The notes beneath the pieces are model-generated. The model saw only the letters and a list, made by a program, of their open reading frames with translations. It did no database searches and was not told where the DNA came from. The translations under genes and the position numbers were made by a program. 27,019 bases of DNA. Source: a virus. Each line of letters begins with the position of its first letter. Position 1 is the stretch's first letter. The stretch spans positions 1 through 27,019 of the IMG/VR virus record IMGVR_UViG_3300021142_000149; one strand, written 5' to 3'. Below, piece by piece: positions 1 to 5,056 of the stretch.

Positions 1-2
1 CA

Positions 3-101
3 GTGCCCTACGGCGACTGCAATGTATTCCACGTGTTCGACGGCAAGTACTACTGTGAAATCAGGGATCCAGCGGCGACCTACAACAGGTCAGCATTTTA
101 A
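3..101 (+). CDS. C-terminal end of a hypothetical protein (partial)
   Basis: An open frame runs from the left edge of the window to a TAA at 99-101 and gives 32 residues ending DPAATYNRSAF. The other two forward frames give less protein-like sequence here. The reading is rich in Tyr, Cys and Asp, like the small phage proteins nearby. The start lies outside the window, and no family can be recognised from so short a tail. It is followed by about 160 bases without a gene that contain the late promoter at 224. Confidence 0.5.
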   Translation: MPYGDCNVFHVFDGKYYCEIRDPAATYNRSAF

Positions 102-186
102 CGAGATCGCGAAGCGGCGGTGCAAATTTTTTAGCCGTGAAACGGCAGCGGTAAAATCCTAGCTGATCCTAAGTCTAAATCCACTG

Positions 187-216
187 GATTAGTCCGCCTA
201 GAGAGTCAGACTAATC
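187..216 (+). repeat. Hairpin before the late promoter at 224
   Basis: GATTAGTC at 187-194 is the exact reverse complement of GACTAATC at 209-216, with a 14-base loop. There is no T-run after it, so it is not an obvious intrinsic terminator. It lies 8 bases before the TATAAATA late promoter and could be an RNA end or processing structure for the upstream gene. Confidence 0.45.
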
Positions 217-223
217 AGCGGGC

Positions 224-231
224 TATAAATA
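224..231 (+). promoter_or_regulatory. T4-type late promoter, TATAAATA
   Basis: Exact T4 late consensus TATAAATA. In T4 this octamer spans about -13 to -6, which puts transcription start near 237. That leaves a leader of about 27 nt with AAAGGA before the ATG at 264. It would drive the three small genes at 264, 510 and 694 up to the terminator at 861. Confidence 0.7.
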
Positions 232-263
232 ATACTAATGATAACACTCGTAAAGGACACACT

Positions 264-500
264 ATGTTAACCACAGAAACCATATATACAGTCTATGCCT
301 ATAGTCCCTCACAAAATCAAGAAATACGCCGAGTTGAGCTGGCTGATCCGCATAAACGACTCACAGAAGCTGAAGCGCTGACTACAGCAGAGTTTTGGGC
401 TATTACACAAAATGCCGCTGGTAGTCTGGGCGCACATGATTGGCAACCCAGAGTTAAGTTAGAAACAGTTGGATTGGGCACGATTCCACAGATCAAGTAA
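264..500 (+). CDS. Hypothetical 78-residue late phage protein
   Basis: A 78-residue acidic to neutral soluble protein beginning MLTTETIYTVYAYSPSQNQ, with a basic patch (EIRRVELADPHKRL) and a C-terminal stretch around GAHDWQPRVKLETVGLGT. I see no signal peptide, membrane segment or known motif. The ATG follows AAAGGACACACT, a good Shine-Dalgarno, and lies about 27 nt after the start predicted from the TATAAATA box, so it is probably a late gene. It is the first of three tightly packed small genes ending at a terminator. Function unknown. Confidence 0.75.
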   Translation: MLTTETIYTVYAYSPSQNQEIRRVELADPHKRLTEAEALTTAEFWAITQNAAGSLGAHDWQPRVKLETVGLGTIPQIK

Positions 501-509
501 ACAACTGCT

Positions 510-692
510 ATGACCGAGCAAGCCCTAGTTGATTATGTGCTAGAACGTGTGCGCACTCTATATCCCACATTCACACACGAACAACAGTTGGCCTATGCAC
601 TTGGGTTCTTAGCCGCACAAGTGTCAATGGCCGTCAATGATGATAACCGGTATTACTATCGCGTAAAATCAGCATTAAACAAGGACATGTAA
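510..692 (+). CDS. Hypothetical 60-residue protein
   Basis: Starts 9 bases after the previous stop and ends 1 base before the next start, so it is probably co-transcribed with both neighbours. The 60 residues contain a helical central part (HEQQLAYALGFLAAQVSMAV) with hydrophobic residues at helix spacing, followed by a polar Asn/Asp/Tyr-rich tail. It could pack as one or two amphipathic helices. There is no clear Shine-Dalgarno, so translation is probably coupled to the upstream gene. No family recognised. Confidence 0.7.
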   Translation: MTEQALVDYVLERVRTLYPTFTHEQQLAYALGFLAAQVSMAVNDDNRYYYRVKSALNKDM

Positions 693-693
693 C

Positions 694-774
694 ATGAGCA
701 ACGGACATATAGCAATAGCACTGGTCATAGCTACAGTCTTATGGGTAGCAGTCTATATACTACTAGCACACTAG
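694..774 (+). CDS. 26-residue single-pass membrane peptide
   Basis: A tiny gene starting 1 base after the previous stop, with AAGGA 8 bases before the ATG. The product, MSNGHIAIALVIATVLWVAV followed by YILLAH, is almost entirely one hydrophobic segment (residues 5-24), long enough to span the inner membrane, with a polar N-terminus. Peptides of this sort are common in large phages, where they alter the host envelope or lysis timing, but nothing here shows which. It is the last gene of the unit closed by the terminator at 861. Confidence 0.65.
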   Translation: MSNGHIAIALVIATVLWVAVYILLAH

Positions 775-860
775 ACTACAGTAGTTCATAGTTTACCGCT
801 GGTACTTCGTACTGCGCTCAGACCGGAACCGATAGTAACGAGTCTTGTAGTACAATACTA

Positions 861-895
861 AAGCACACACTGGCATGTGTGCTTTTCTTTTATTC
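861..895 (+). terminator. Rho-independent terminator after the first late operon
   Basis: AAGCACACA at 861-869 pairs perfectly with TGTGTGCTT at 876-884 around a 6-base loop, and is followed by TTCTTTTATTCTTTT. This is a strong intrinsic terminator for the + strand genes at 264-774. The stem is preceded by only a short A-run, so function in the other direction would be weaker. Confidence 0.9.
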
Positions 896-897
896 TT

Positions 898-1164
898 TTA
901 TCTACGAGCGCCCTTAGACACAATCCAATTGATGACAACAACTGCTGTGACTATGTAGACTACATAGAGTAGGTGTGCTGGTGTTGATAGTGTTACAAGC
1001 ATTGTGGCCCCGCTGTTAGAGTATGTGTATAGAACTACTGCCATTGCTACTGGACGAGCCGCTAGAGTTCTACTTGAATAGCTAACAGTATATAGGATAA
1101 GTGTAGAACACAGCAAGAGTTTTGAGCTAATACACATACAGGCCCCGCTGTTAAGGCCGTACAT
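898..1164 (-). CDS. Doubtful membrane protein ORF containing the GGCCCC repeats
   Basis: An 88-codon frame on the - strand with two hydrophobic stretches (around KLLLCSTLILYTVSY and LLYVVYIVTAVVVINWIV) and a basic C-terminus, KGARR. No Shine-Dalgarno precedes the first ATG. Two of three copies of a 13-base repeat fall in frame and both encode NSGA followed two residues on by Met. The later start at 1002 would give a 34-residue single-pass membrane peptide. It ends next to the hairpin at 861. It could be a real small membrane protein or a chance frame in repeat DNA; I lean slightly to chance. Confidence 0.28.
   Translation of the reverse strand: MYGLNSGACMCISSKLLLCSTLILYTVSYSSRTLAARPVAMAVVLYTYSNSGATMLVTLSTPAHLLYVVYIVTAVVVINWIVSKGARR
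1006..1018. repeat. GGCCCCGCTGTTA repeat, copy 1
   Basis: First of three exact copies of GGCCCCGCTGTTA within 192 bases. On the - strand it reads TAACAGCGGGGCC followed by ACA and an ATG. See the finding on this repeat. Confidence 0.8.
1141..1153. repeat. GGCCCCGCTGTTA repeat, copy 2
   Basis: Second exact copy, 135 bases after the first, which is a multiple of three. On the - strand it is followed by TGT and an ATG. Confidence 0.8.
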
Positions 1165-1184
1165 AGAGGGTGGATTTACGTGTA

Positions 1185-1197
1185 GGCCCCGCTGTTA
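1185..1197. repeat. GGCCCCGCTGTTA repeat, copy 3
   Basis: Third exact copy, 44 bases after the second and therefore out of frame with the other two. It is flanked by ACATGTAACATG. Confidence 0.8.
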
Positions 1198-1314
1198 CAT
1201 GTAACATGGGAGTAACCATTTACGCTATGCCTCTCTGCACCACGGTCCAAAGAATTCTCAACCCTATGCCGCCAGGGTGTCAACCTTGATAGTGGCTCAG
1301 TATCGCAATTCTGC

Positions 1315-1354
1315 CACACTTTATCACACTTTTCTGCACTTTTTGACACTTTTT
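1315..1354. repeat. Four tandem 10-base units with phased T-tracts
   Basis: CACT begins at 1317, 1327, 1337 and 1347, exactly every 10 bases. Each is followed by a T-tract (3, 4, 5 and 5 T's) starting at 1320, 1330, 1340 and 1350. A/T tracts in phase with the helix are a known cause of intrinsic DNA bending. The unit could equally be a tandem protein-binding site such as an iteron. Confidence 0.75.
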
Positions 1355-1398
1355 CAGGACCTTGACCCCTGCGTAGACACCGTAGCGCCGGGTGGTGA

Positions 1399-1430
1399 GA
1401 TCTATTTCACACAGAATCACACTATAGATC
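1399..1430. repeat. Inverted repeat GATCTAT / ATAGATC
   Basis: GATCTAT at 1399-1405 and ATAGATC at 1424-1430 are exact reverse complements separated by 18 bases, ahead of the late promoter at 1474. It may be an operator or a short RNA stem. Confidence 0.45.
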
Positions 1431-1473
1431 AGAAATAACCAAGTAAATTTCACGGTGATTAATAGTGTTGACT

Positions 1474-1481
1474 GTTAAATA
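1474..1481 (+). promoter_or_regulatory. Late promoter variant GTTAAATA
   Basis: GTTAAATACTAT resembles the other late promoters of this window (GATAAATACTAG at 15084, GGTAAATACTAG at 24306 on the - strand). T4-type spacing puts the start near 1487, after the ATG at 1484 and before the ATG at 1505. This supports 1505 as the real start. Confidence 0.5.
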
Positions 1482-1504
1482 CTATGTCAACCGTGGAGGT
1501 TCAT

Positions 1505-1711
1505 ATGACTAATAGCAAAACTCACATACGCTTTCCCACACACGCTGTCTACTGTGAAGTAAAAGATGAGCGCATATACATATTCAAATATGCTGACCAT
1601 GGCTGTGACTATGAAGTGTTTGAGCAGACCGATCAGCTGGGAGCAAGTGACTATATAGTAGAACCTCTCAATCAAATACACTATCGTGTTAGTTTTCCAG
1701 GCGAAGAGTAA
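1505..1711 (+). CDS. Hypothetical 68-residue protein, probably late
   Basis: The frame is open from an ATG at 1484, but I choose 1505. GGAGG lies 5 bases before it, and the late-type box at 1474 would start transcription after 1484. The 68-residue product (MTNSKTHIRFPTHAVYCEVK onward) is acidic, with alternating hydrophobic residues suggesting beta strands and two Cys. It has no membrane segment or known motif. It stands alone, with repeat-rich noncoding DNA on both sides. Function unknown. Confidence 0.65.
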   Translation: MTNSKTHIRFPTHAVYCEVKDERIYIFKYADHGCDYEVFEQTDQLGASDYIVEPLNQIHYRVSFPGEE

Positions 1712-1730
1712 CGTAAAGTATTAATCCCCG

Positions 1731-1759
1731 ATCTAAATAAGAATTATTCGCATTTGGGC
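1731..1759. repeat. 29-base direct repeat, copy A (Fur-box-like core)
   Basis: Begins ATCTAAATAAGAATTATTCG and differs from copy B at two of 29 positions. Its core TAAGAAT-T-ATTCGCA matches 10 of 14 arm positions of the classic 7-1-7 Fur operator TGATAATnATTATCA. The outer bases (CCC...AAAT / ATTTGGG) could also pair as RNA. Confidence 0.7.
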
Positions 1760-1763
1760 CTGA

Positions 1764-1792
1764 ATCTAAATAAGAATTAGTCGCATTTAGGC
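1764..1792. repeat. 29-base direct repeat, copy B
   Basis: Starts 33 bases after copy A. Outer bases GCCT...AAAT / ATTTAGGC can pair, whereas copy A uses CCC/GGG at the same place. The paired ends thus change together, which hints at RNA structure. Confidence 0.7.
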
Positions 1793-1973
1793 AGTAAGTT
1801 GGCACTGACTAACTTAGAATCCATCGCGCAGCCTCCACGTCCACCCCGGAATTTTAGTCCTTCGAAGCTATCAGTTTCTACTGGGGCATGTTTCGCTCTC
1901 TCAGTATCATTATTATAACGTCTTTTGGGCAGACTGTCAAAGCCATATAGTCTGTAGGGTCTTTATTGAGCGG

Positions 1974-2002
1974 TTGACTGGTCACTTGTTTTCATGTACA
2001 AT
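1974..2002 (+). promoter_or_regulatory. Early sigma70 promoter P1
   Basis: TTGACT at 1974-1979, 17 bp, TACAAT at 1997-2002. Drives the 2033-3293 gene group. Confidence 0.8.
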
Positions 2003-2032
2003 TAAGACTTAATTAATGCAAAGGAGCGAACC

Positions 2033-2734
2033 TTGTTTAAATTACTTTCTACAGCGAACCCTAAGATCCAGAAGGGTACTAAGATGGGCTATTTGAGCTT
2101 TATCTTGCATCTAGCGCCAGCAGACTTGAGCGGGCGTGAAACTTGCCCTAAACGAACAGCTGGTTGTACAGCGGCTTGCCTTAATACAGCGGGTCGTGGT
2201 GGTATGTTCCGTAAGGGTGAGACTACCAATACTATACAGCGAGCTCGTATACGCAAGACCCAGTACTTTTTCAACCGTCGCCAAGACTTCATGTTGGATC
2301 TTGTAGCAGACATCCGCAAGGCCATCAAATTCGCAGAACGCAAGGGCTTGACTCCTGTATTCCGACTAAATGGTACTAGTGACTTGAGCTGGGAGAAATA
2401 CGATGCAGTCCCAGGACAGAACATTTTCGAAATGTTCCCTGGTGTACAGTTCTATGACTATACCAAAGTACTTGGGCGCAAGGTTGCTCAATATCCTAAC
2501 TATCACCTTACATTCTCTAAGGCAGATGGCAATGACTCTGATGTTGCAGAAGCACTCTTGCAAGGCATGAGCGTGGTGGCAGTATACGATGAGATCCCCC
2601 AGGGTGTTCCGTCAGCTGATGAAACAGATCTGCGCTTCTTAGATCCAAAAGGCATCATGTTAGGGCTCAAGGCCAAGGGTCGTGCTAAGAAGGACTCGTC
2701 AGGCTTCGTAATCCGTTTGAAGGAGGTTGCATAA
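2033..2734 (+). CDS. GP88-like (DUF7227-type) phage protein
   Basis: A 233-residue protein starting at a TTG 2 bases after AAGGAGCGAA. The N-terminal pattern (LLSTANPKIQKG, then YLSFILHLAPADLSG, then a Cys cluster C38-X6-C45-X3-C49 in a TCPKRTAGCTAACLNTAGRG context, then LTPVFRLNGTSDLSWEKY) fits the GP88-like family found in phages and plasmids. The biochemical role of that family is not established. The Cys cluster may bind a metal or an iron-sulfur centre; that is inference. It is the first gene of a three-gene unit and overlaps the next start by one base (TAATG), so translation is probably coupled. Confidence 0.85.
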   Translation: MFKLLSTANPKIQKGTKMGYLSFILHLAPADLSGRETCPKRTAGCTAACLNTAGRGGMFRKGETTNTIQRARIRKTQYFFNRRQDFMLDLVADIRKAIKFAERKGLTPVFRLNGTSDLSWEKYDAVPGQNIFEMFPGVQFYDYTKVLGRKVAQYPNYHLTFSKADGNDSDVAEALLQGMSVVAVYDEIPQGVPSADETDLRFLDPKGIMLGLKAKGRAKKDSSGFVIRLKEVA

Positions 2735-3060
2735 TGTTAACACCCTTAACTCAGCGCCAGCAGGATCTAATCGTTGCCAATGTACTCCGGGCCGTTAAGG
2801 ATATCGAGGCACTGAACAAGACAGGCTACAATTTCCTGTATCTAGCATCAGGGTTCATAGCTCATTACAGCATCAACGGATTCAAAGGCTACTACACGAG
2901 TCATAGCCTAGAGGCGGACATCCTGGCCAATGCTCGCCAGAACATGTGGCTCAATTTCCATCCTGGAGATCGTGACTATGAGTACTATAGAAGCAAGGCC
3001 CAAGTCTACCAGCGCATCCTCGCTGGTATCAACTTCTATAGCCAAAGGGAGTATGCATGA
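2734..3060 (+). CDS. Hypothetical 108-residue early protein
   Basis: The ATG overlaps the previous stop by one base and AAGGAGG lies 7 bases upstream. The product is mostly helical by eye (TQRQQDLIVANVLRAVKDIE), Tyr-rich and ends YSQREYA. It overlaps the next gene by 4 bases (ATGA). A GY-rich centre (INGFKGYYTSHSLEADI) suggests a loop between helices. It has no recognised motif. Its place behind the GP88-like gene suggests a shared task in early takeover. Confidence 0.75.
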   Translation: MLTPLTQRQQDLIVANVLRAVKDIEALNKTGYNFLYLASGFIAHYSINGFKGYYTSHSLEADILANARQNMWLNFHPGDRDYEYYRSKAQVYQRILAGINFYSQREYA

Positions 3061-3293
3061 TCACCTACTATAAGATTGAAAAGCTGATGGGCCTTAGCAG
3101 TGAGGCTCTCATGCGGGCACTGGCTAAGAACGGGCACACGGACACGATCAAAGAAACCAAGTTCCTGGGCATTACTAACGGTCGTCAGTTCTGCTATGAG
3201 ATCCTGTACTTTGATCCCAAGTTCGGAGAGGATGCCTATACCAAGGTGTTCGTGGACTTGGATACAGATGAGCAGCCCATAGCTGATTTCTAG
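3057..3293 (+). CDS. Hypothetical 78-residue early protein
   Basis: Starts inside the previous stop (ATGA) with AAAGGGAG upstream. The first half looks like a short helix-turn-helix (YKIEKLMGLSSEALMRALAK), where 'MGLSSEALMRAL' resembles a turn plus recognition helix. The second half is beta-like and acidic (DLDTDEQPIADF). A DNA-binding role is possible but not shown. Promoter P2 begins 4 bases after its stop. Confidence 0.7.
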   Translation: MITYYKIEKLMGLSSEALMRALAKNGHTDTIKETKFLGITNGRQFCYEILYFDPKFGEDAYTKVFVDLDTDEQPIADF

Positions 3294-3296
3294 GGG

Positions 3297-3325
3297 TTGA
3301 CAACGGTTGATTTTGGTAGTATAAT
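3297..3325 (+). promoter_or_regulatory. Early promoter P2
   Basis: TTGACA at 3297-3302, 17 bp, TATAAT at 3320-3325: a perfect sigma70 consensus just after the preceding stop. Drives the membrane protein at 3350. Confidence 0.9.
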
Positions 3326-3349
3326 GTAGTATAGTGAGAGGAGTGGCAG

Positions 3350-3565
3350 GTGCTTAATACAATTTTAAAATGGAGTGGGTGCGCTAGTACTATTCTAGGC
3401 GCACTATGTACAAGTCTAGCATTAGATCCTGCTAATATTATTCTTTTGAATTTAGGGTCTTTACTGTACTTGTGCTGGAGTCTGCGCATTAAAGAGTGGA
3501 ATCTCGTGGCGGTTAACGGGGGCCTCTTGACAATATATCTGTTAGGTGCTATACTACGTATGTAG
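3350..3565 (+). CDS. Small multi-pass inner membrane protein
   Basis: 71 residues from a GTG, with AGGAG 7 bases upstream. It is one of the few early genes here without the GGAGCGAA site. Three hydrophobic stretches (about residues 11-25, 30-45 and 52-69) predict two or three membrane passes. The loop WSLRIKEWN between the last two is basic and so likely faces the cytoplasm. No transporter family could be assigned. The next promoter, P3, lies completely inside its last 13 codons. Confidence 0.75.
   Translation: MLNTILKWSGCASTILGALCTSLALDPANIILLNLGSLLYLCWSLRIKEWNLVAVNGGLLTIYLLGAILRM
3527..3555 (+). promoter_or_regulatory. Early promoter P3, inside the preceding gene
   Basis: TTGACA at 3527-3532, 17 bp, TATACT at 3550-3555, wholly within the coding end of the 3350 gene. 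Confidence 0.85.
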
Positions 3566-3586
3566 TTTAACATTAAGGAGCGAAAC

Positions 3587-3820
3587 TTGAAAACTATCAC
3601 TACACTTAGAAACGGCAATATCTATCAGATGGACATTACAGAAGCCATTGAGATCGTAGAAGCTTACAAAAGGGTCAACGGTCATCCTGGTATCTTAGAA
3701 GCGGTTATGGAGATGGGTGATCTAGTAGCACTAGATGAACTGCCTATCAAGCAGAAGGTTGCCTACAGACGCTTCATGCGAGATATGCAACAATTATTCG
3801 CACCCAAGGTTGACGCCTAG
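3587..3820 (+). CDS. Hypothetical 77-residue early protein
   Basis: Starts at a TTG placed right after AAGGAGCGAAAC, the standard early ribosome site, so I accept the rare start. The product begins MKTITTLRNGNIYQMDITEA and is predicted mainly helical, with charged ends. No Cys cluster or membrane segment. The middle (LEAVMEMGDLVALDELPIKQ) is acidic and the C-terminal third basic (KVAYRRFMRDMQQ), so a surface binding nucleic acid or a host protein is conceivable. Its stop TAG lies inside the spacer of promoter P4. Function unknown. Confidence 0.75.
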   Translation: MKTITTLRNGNIYQMDITEAIEIVEAYKRVNGHPGILEAVMEMGDLVALDELPIKQKVAYRRFMRDMQQLFAPKVDA

Positions 3821-3838
3821 TGATTTTGGTGCTATAAT
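3810..3838 (+). promoter_or_regulatory. Early promoter P4
   Basis: TTGACG at 3810-3815, 17 bp, TATAAT at 3833-3838. The upstream gene's stop is in the spacer. Confidence 0.85.
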
Positions 3839-3868
3839 ACATTTTTAACTAACTAAGGAGCGAAACTT

Positions 3869-4078
3869 ATGTCAGGTATCTACGATCAAGTACAGAATCC
3901 AATCCCAAAGACAGGCCTGTTTGCAACCCCAGAGAGCTACGAGCAGTTGATGGAATACTGCCAGCGATTCAATGGTAGCGAGCGCATGATCGCTATCACA
4001 GTGGCCACCATGGCCCTGAATCTAGCACATGAGCTGGTTGAGGAGCGGATCCTTTCTAAAGAAGTGTTCTGCGGTTGA
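3869..4078 (+). CDS. Hypothetical 69-residue early protein
   Basis: ATG directly after AAGGAGCGAAACTT. The product starts MSGIYDQVQNPIPKTGLFAT and becomes helical (ESYEQLMEYCQRF, then ITVATMALNLAHELVEERIL) with one Cys in the middle and one near the end. It is the size and style of single-domain host-takeover proteins, but no family is recognised. Its stop TGA is supplied by the -35 box of promoter P5 (TTGACA), so gene end and next promoter are fused. Confidence 0.75.
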   Translation: MSGIYDQVQNPIPKTGLFATPESYEQLMEYCQRFNGSERMIAITVATMALNLAHELVEERILSKEVFCG

Positions 4079-4103
4079 CATCTAGCCCGAAAGGGCTTAT
4101 AAT
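4075..4103 (+). promoter_or_regulatory. Early promoter P5 with hairpin spacer
   Basis: TTGACA at 4075-4080, 17 bp, TATAAT at 4098-4103. The spacer holds AGCCC-GAAA-GGGCT, a perfect 5-bp inverted repeat ending at the first base of the -10 region. The upstream stop TGA is within the -35 box. Confidence 0.9.
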
Positions 4104-4133
4104 TGACTTATAGTAGGTTAACAAGGAGCGAAG

Positions 4134-4475
4134 ATGGGTTACTTTACAGATACAGATTTTGATTCGACACTCGACATGATCGACTGTGTCAACGAGGTTG
4201 TAGAGCGCCATGTGCGCCGGATGGAACGATGCACACCAAACGAACTGGGCTTGGACATGCGCTGTGGCCCTGTCTACATTGACAGGGACGAGGAAGTGAT
4301 TGCTGTAAGCCACTCCAGTGCTATCGACTACTACGGTGGGTTCGAGTACATCAAAGAGGGTGAGGGCCGCATGGTCTGTGGTGACTACACTTTCTTCAAC
4401 ACAGAGTCAAGCCGTGTGCAAGACTGCTTTGACTACTTGAATGAAGCTAAAGAAGCAGAAGCTGAAGGGTTCTAA
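4134..4475 (+). CDS. Hypothetical 113-residue acidic early protein
   Basis: ATG after AAGGAGCGAAG. Very acidic, with five Cys and several Asp/Glu clusters (MGYFTDTDFDSTLDMIDCVN at the start, ending NEAKEAEAEGF). Helical N-terminal half, mixed strands around GPVYIDRDEEVIAVSHSS, and no membrane segment. Strongly acidic small proteins often mimic DNA in phages (for example to block host nucleases), but nothing specific supports that here. Transcribed alone from P5; P6 follows 23 bases after its stop. Confidence 0.75.
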   Translation: MGYFTDTDFDSTLDMIDCVNEVVERHVRRMERCTPNELGLDMRCGPVYIDRDEEVIAVSHSSAIDYYGGFEYIKEGEGRMVCGDYTFFNTESSRVQDCFDYLNEAKEAEAEGF

Positions 4476-4498
4476 TAACCCGTAGAACTGAAGGGGAT

Positions 4499-4527
4499 TT
4501 GACAGTCTGCTCGTTTGGCGCTATAAT
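4499..4527 (+). promoter_or_regulatory. Early promoter P6
   Basis: TTGACA at 4499-4504, 17 bp, TATAAT at 4522-4527. Drives the 23-residue gene at 4555. Confidence 0.85.
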
Positions 4528-4554
4528 AAAGACTTAGCAACAAAGGAGCAGACA

Positions 4555-4626
4555 ATGGAATGTACCTATTGCAGAAAGTGGCACTGGAAGGGATTTGAAG
4601 TTTGTAAAGACCGTCCAAAACAATAG
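4555..4626 (+). CDS. 23-residue Cys/His microprotein (mini zinc-knuckle-like)
   Basis: A very short gene with a complete early promoter and AAAGGAGCAGAC before its ATG, so it is very probably expressed. The product, MECTYCRKWHWKGFEVC plus KDRPKQ, has C3-X2-C6-X3-H10-X6-C17, a spacing that could hold one zinc ion like a shortened zinc knuckle. The rest is basic and aromatic, which would suit nucleic-acid or protein binding. This is inference from spacing alone. Promoter P7 starts 5 bases after its stop. Confidence 0.65.
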   Translation: MECTYCRKWHWKGFEVCKDRPKQ

Positions 4627-4630
4627 GTTA

Positions 4631-4659
4631 TTGACAGGTTAGGGTTCATGTGCTATAAT
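4631..4659 (+). promoter_or_regulatory. Early promoter P7 upstream of a gene-free stretch
   Basis: TTGACA at 4631-4636, 17 bp, TATAAT at 4654-4659. No gene follows for about 340 bases, so it probably makes a noncoding RNA. Confidence 0.85.
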
Positions 4660-4671
4660 AAGCACATGAAC
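4644..4671. repeat. Perfect 11-bp inverted repeat centred on the P7 -10 box
   Basis: GTTCATGTGCT at 4644-4654 is the exact reverse complement of AGCACATGAAC at 4661-4671. The 6 bases between are ATAATA, the core of the -10 box. This is a classic operator position for a dimeric repressor that would block RNA polymerase. Confidence 0.8.
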
Positions 4672-4880
4672 AGTTAGAAAAGCATTAAAGGTTACCTACA
4701 TCGCTAGGTACTTGGAGGGTTAGGACAGTAGCGACGGCTACGCTCAATCCAGGTACATGAAACAGGGCGTAAGCTCGGAGAAGCGGCGATAGTAAGTAGG
4801 CAGTAATAGCGAAGGCAGACGATCTAGTAGACGGTACTAGCGGCTAGTCCGGAGCCCCTTTAATTCTTCTCTAACTGTGC
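4665..4880 (+). ncRNA. Possible structured noncoding RNA from promoter P7
   Basis: After P7 there is no reading frame with a ribosome site for about 340 bases. The stretch has several local stems: ACCTA/TAGGT near 4693, GTAGC-GACG-GCTAC near 4728, CTAGTA-GACGG-TACTAG near 4825, and GGCT/AGCC followed by CCCTTTAATTCTTCT near 4842-4870, a weak terminator-like end. GGGC near 4765 could pair with GCCC near 4853 and close a larger domain. It matches no RNA family I know. The 3' end is uncertain. Confidence 0.4.
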
Positions 4881-4996
4881 AGTTACAGGGTGTTGGCCAG
4901 TGGGCTTAACATTAAACGAGGAGCACGCTCTGCCCGCCCAATCTAATTACTGTCGCTGGGGTCAAACGATGATAAGCTACCTTGTAGCATCCCCGG
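4881..4996. other. Noncoding stretch before P8 with a hairpin
   Basis: No convincing gene. GCTAC-CTT-GTAGC lies at about 4976-4988, flanked by GGGG and CCCC and followed directly by P8. GAGGAGC at 4918-4924 resembles a ribosome site but leads to no plausible frame. Confidence 0.4.
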
Positions 4997-5025
4997 TTGA
5001 CAGTAACTGGTTTTGGTTGTATAAT
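4997..5025 (+). promoter_or_regulatory. Early promoter P8
   Basis: TTGACA at 4997-5002, 17 bp, TATAAT at 5020-5025. Drives genes 5057-6067. Confidence 0.9.
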
Positions 5026-5056
5026 ATATTTTTAACAGTACACAAAGGAGCGAACG

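Larger units (their letters stand above)
1198..1473. other. Gene-free stretch with a phased repeat and an inverted repeat
   Basis: No convincing gene on either strand between the GGCCCC repeats and the late promoter at 1474. It holds the 10-base-period CACTTT repeat (1315-1354) and a 7-bp inverted repeat (1399-1430). Confidence 0.6.
1712..1973. other. Noncoding stretch with a tandem 29-base repeat
   Basis: No gene is seen. It contains the two 29-base repeats at 1731 and 1764, a hairpin CAGACT/AGTCTG near 1930-1955, and TTCGCTCT at 1892-1899. The last matches 7 of 8 bases of the anti-Shine-Dalgarno motif TTCGCTCC found in the candidate sRNA at 13057. Confidence 0.5.

Noticed and set aside
1484-1711. 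Start of the 1505 gene at 1484
   Set aside because: It lies before the predicted late transcript start and has no Shine-Dalgarno; GGAGG is placed for the ATG at 1505.
2089-2424. 111-codon - strand ORF opposite the GP88-like gene
   Set aside because: A shadow of a well-supported gene; no promoter or ribosome site.
3175-3618. 147-codon - strand ORF
   Set aside because: It crosses three + strand genes and two promoters; low-complexity Pro/Arg/His content typical of an antisense frame.
4665-4880. A tRNA in the P7 noncoding stretch
   Set aside because: No T-arm GTTCRA motif or cloverleaf could be drawn.
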